Below are positions 63,327-64,000 of a stretch of 64,000 bases of DNA, in pieces. Position 1 is the stretch's first letter. Every line of letters starts with the position of its first letter. Origin of the DNA: Flavobacterium sp. ov086. GTDB lineage: Bacteria; Bacteroidota; Bacteroidia; Flavobacteriales; Flavobacteriaceae. Location: the NCBI RefSeq assembly GCF_900187965.1, contig NZ_FZNL01000010.1, positions 1 through 64,000 of the forward strand. The letters run 5' to 3'. The position numbers and the translations under genes are program-made. The notes under the pieces were generated by a model, which was given only the letters and a program-made list of their open reading frames with translations, had not been told where the DNA came from and ran no database searches.

Positions 63327-64000
63327 TCACAAATTTACTACATCGATTTCTGTTCCTATATACACTAAAGCCTTTTTTAACACTTTGTAACCCAAATCTT
63401 CAATTGCGTCCTGATATTCCTGAAGCTGCTGTGTATATTTCGAATTAGCCGCTCCGGTTTTATAATCTAAAAGATAAGCCTCATTATCCTTTGTTAAAAC
63501 AATTCGGTCCGGTTTTAAAATCTTGCCTTCCTTTTGAACTATTGTCTGCTCATTTAAAATGGAATAACTCCCATCAAAACAAAGACTCAATTCAGCATGA
63601 TTTACAATTTCTTTCAACGTTTGTAAAACCTGATCAACCTGATCAACTTTAACCAAACCATTCTCAAGTGCTTTTGTAACCGCCAAATCAACATCTGATT
63701 TATCTTTGACAAAAGCCAATATTTCATGCACAACATTTCCATAAGATATCGCTTCCTGCTGATGTGTTCCCCACATTAAAGCCTCTCTCTGGGCAATTTT
63801 TATGTTCTTTGGATTCAAAACATCCGAAACAACAGGAATCGGTTTTACTAAATCTACAGTTTTACCCCGCATTGAAAGCCTGGTTTTATTTCCAAAATCA
63901 TATTCCAATCTTTCAGAATCATAAACTCCCTCACTCATTAAATATTTAATAAAGAAGGAAGCCATATTATTAGGAAACTCTCCATCCTTTCTTTCTTTTA
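63327..64000 (-). CDS. AddA-like helicase-nuclease, C-terminal part (partial, runs off the window)
   Basis: About 224 residues are visible and the frame stays open to the last base, so the start lies outside the window; the ATG at 63965 is internal. The visible part is a RecB-type nuclease domain: AISYGNVVHEILAFVKD (the GxxxHxxL motif) and ILKPDRIVLTKDNEAYLLDYKTG, with Asp, Asp and Lys of the PD-(D/E)XK site. This matches the C-terminus of UvrD-type AddA proteins, partner of the AddB-like protein encoded at 57658-60423. Confidence 0.82.
   Translation of the reverse strand, partial: KERKDGEFPNNMASFFIKYLMSEGVYDSERLEYDFGNKTRLSMRGKTVDLVKPIPVVSDVLNPKNIKIAQREALMWGTHQQEAISYGNVVHEILAFVKDKSDVDLAVTKALENGLVKVDQVDQVLQTLKEIVNHAELSLCFDGSYSILNEQTIVQKEGKILKPDRIVLTKDNEAYLLDYKTGAANSKYTQQLQEYQDAIEDLGYKVLKKALVYIGTEIDVVNL

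Overview
The window is AT-rich DNA from a Bacteroidota bacterium, most likely a Flavobacterium. The evidence is a SusC/SusD pair, TAnnTTTG-type -7 promoter elements, a mevalonate-pathway HMG-CoA synthase, an OmpA protein with thrombospondin type-3 repeats, and a small protein with a PID-CTERM-like tail. Most of the window is ordinary chromosome, with a few accessory patches.

Layout: (1) 1-352, the right end of an IS3-family element, followed by a small superinfection-immunity-like membrane protein. (2) 931-3765, three overlapping genes on the minus strand for an FAD oxidoreductase, a peptidoglycan glycosyltransferase and an LpxR-like lipid A deacylase, then an intergenic block of nested inverted repeats. 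(3) 4340-10206, an S9 peptidase and a convergent hybrid histidine kinase / NtrC-type regulator pair. (4) 10335-12184, five tandem secreted PepSY-like proteins preceded by four AAAAGTGT boxes. (5) 12253-17943, fatty-acid genes (DUF177, rpmF, fabH, accB, accC), pdxA and ribE. (6) 17979-25514, a PID-CTERM-like peptide, a CAU tRNA, methylmalonyl-CoA epimerase, a pair of uncharacterised exported proteins, an Ig-like lipoprotein, a Coa1-like protein and a nitrilase-family amidase.

(7) 25644-39972 is the most distinctive locus: SusC, SusD, a GntP permease, RidA, a KDG-type kinase, KDPG aldolase, a D-threonine-aldolase-family PLP enzyme, an M19 dipeptidase-family hydrolase, a DeoR regulator and a GH20 beta-N-acetylhexosaminidase. 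Together they could take an N-acetylhexosamine-derived aldonate (for example N-acetylglucosaminate from oxidised chitin or peptidoglycan sugar) through deacetylation and deamination to 2-keto-3-deoxygluconate, then to pyruvate and glyceraldehyde-3-phosphate. An identical 15-base element, TGCAAAAAAAATGCA, lies just upstream of a -7 box in both the susC and the hexosaminidase promoters, and a related site faces deoR. This suggests one regulon controlled by the DeoR protein.

(8) 40040-45224, succinate dehydrogenase (sdhCAB) and HMG-CoA synthase. (9) 45440-53432, an accessory stretch of small membrane proteins, a membrane-bound LytTR regulator, two tandem double-glycine-leader peptides with four conserved cysteines each, two GNAT acetyltransferases, a beta-solenoid-like protein, an XRE regulator and a lipoprotein. 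(10) 53897-64000, an Xaa-Pro aminopeptidase, two alpha/beta hydrolases, an AddB-like nuclease, OmpA, kbl and the 3' end of an AddA-like helicase-nuclease.

Several intergenic gaps hold long-armed inverted repeats of about 110-170 bases with arms of 15-25 bases. All functions are inferred by reading the sequence; no database search was run.
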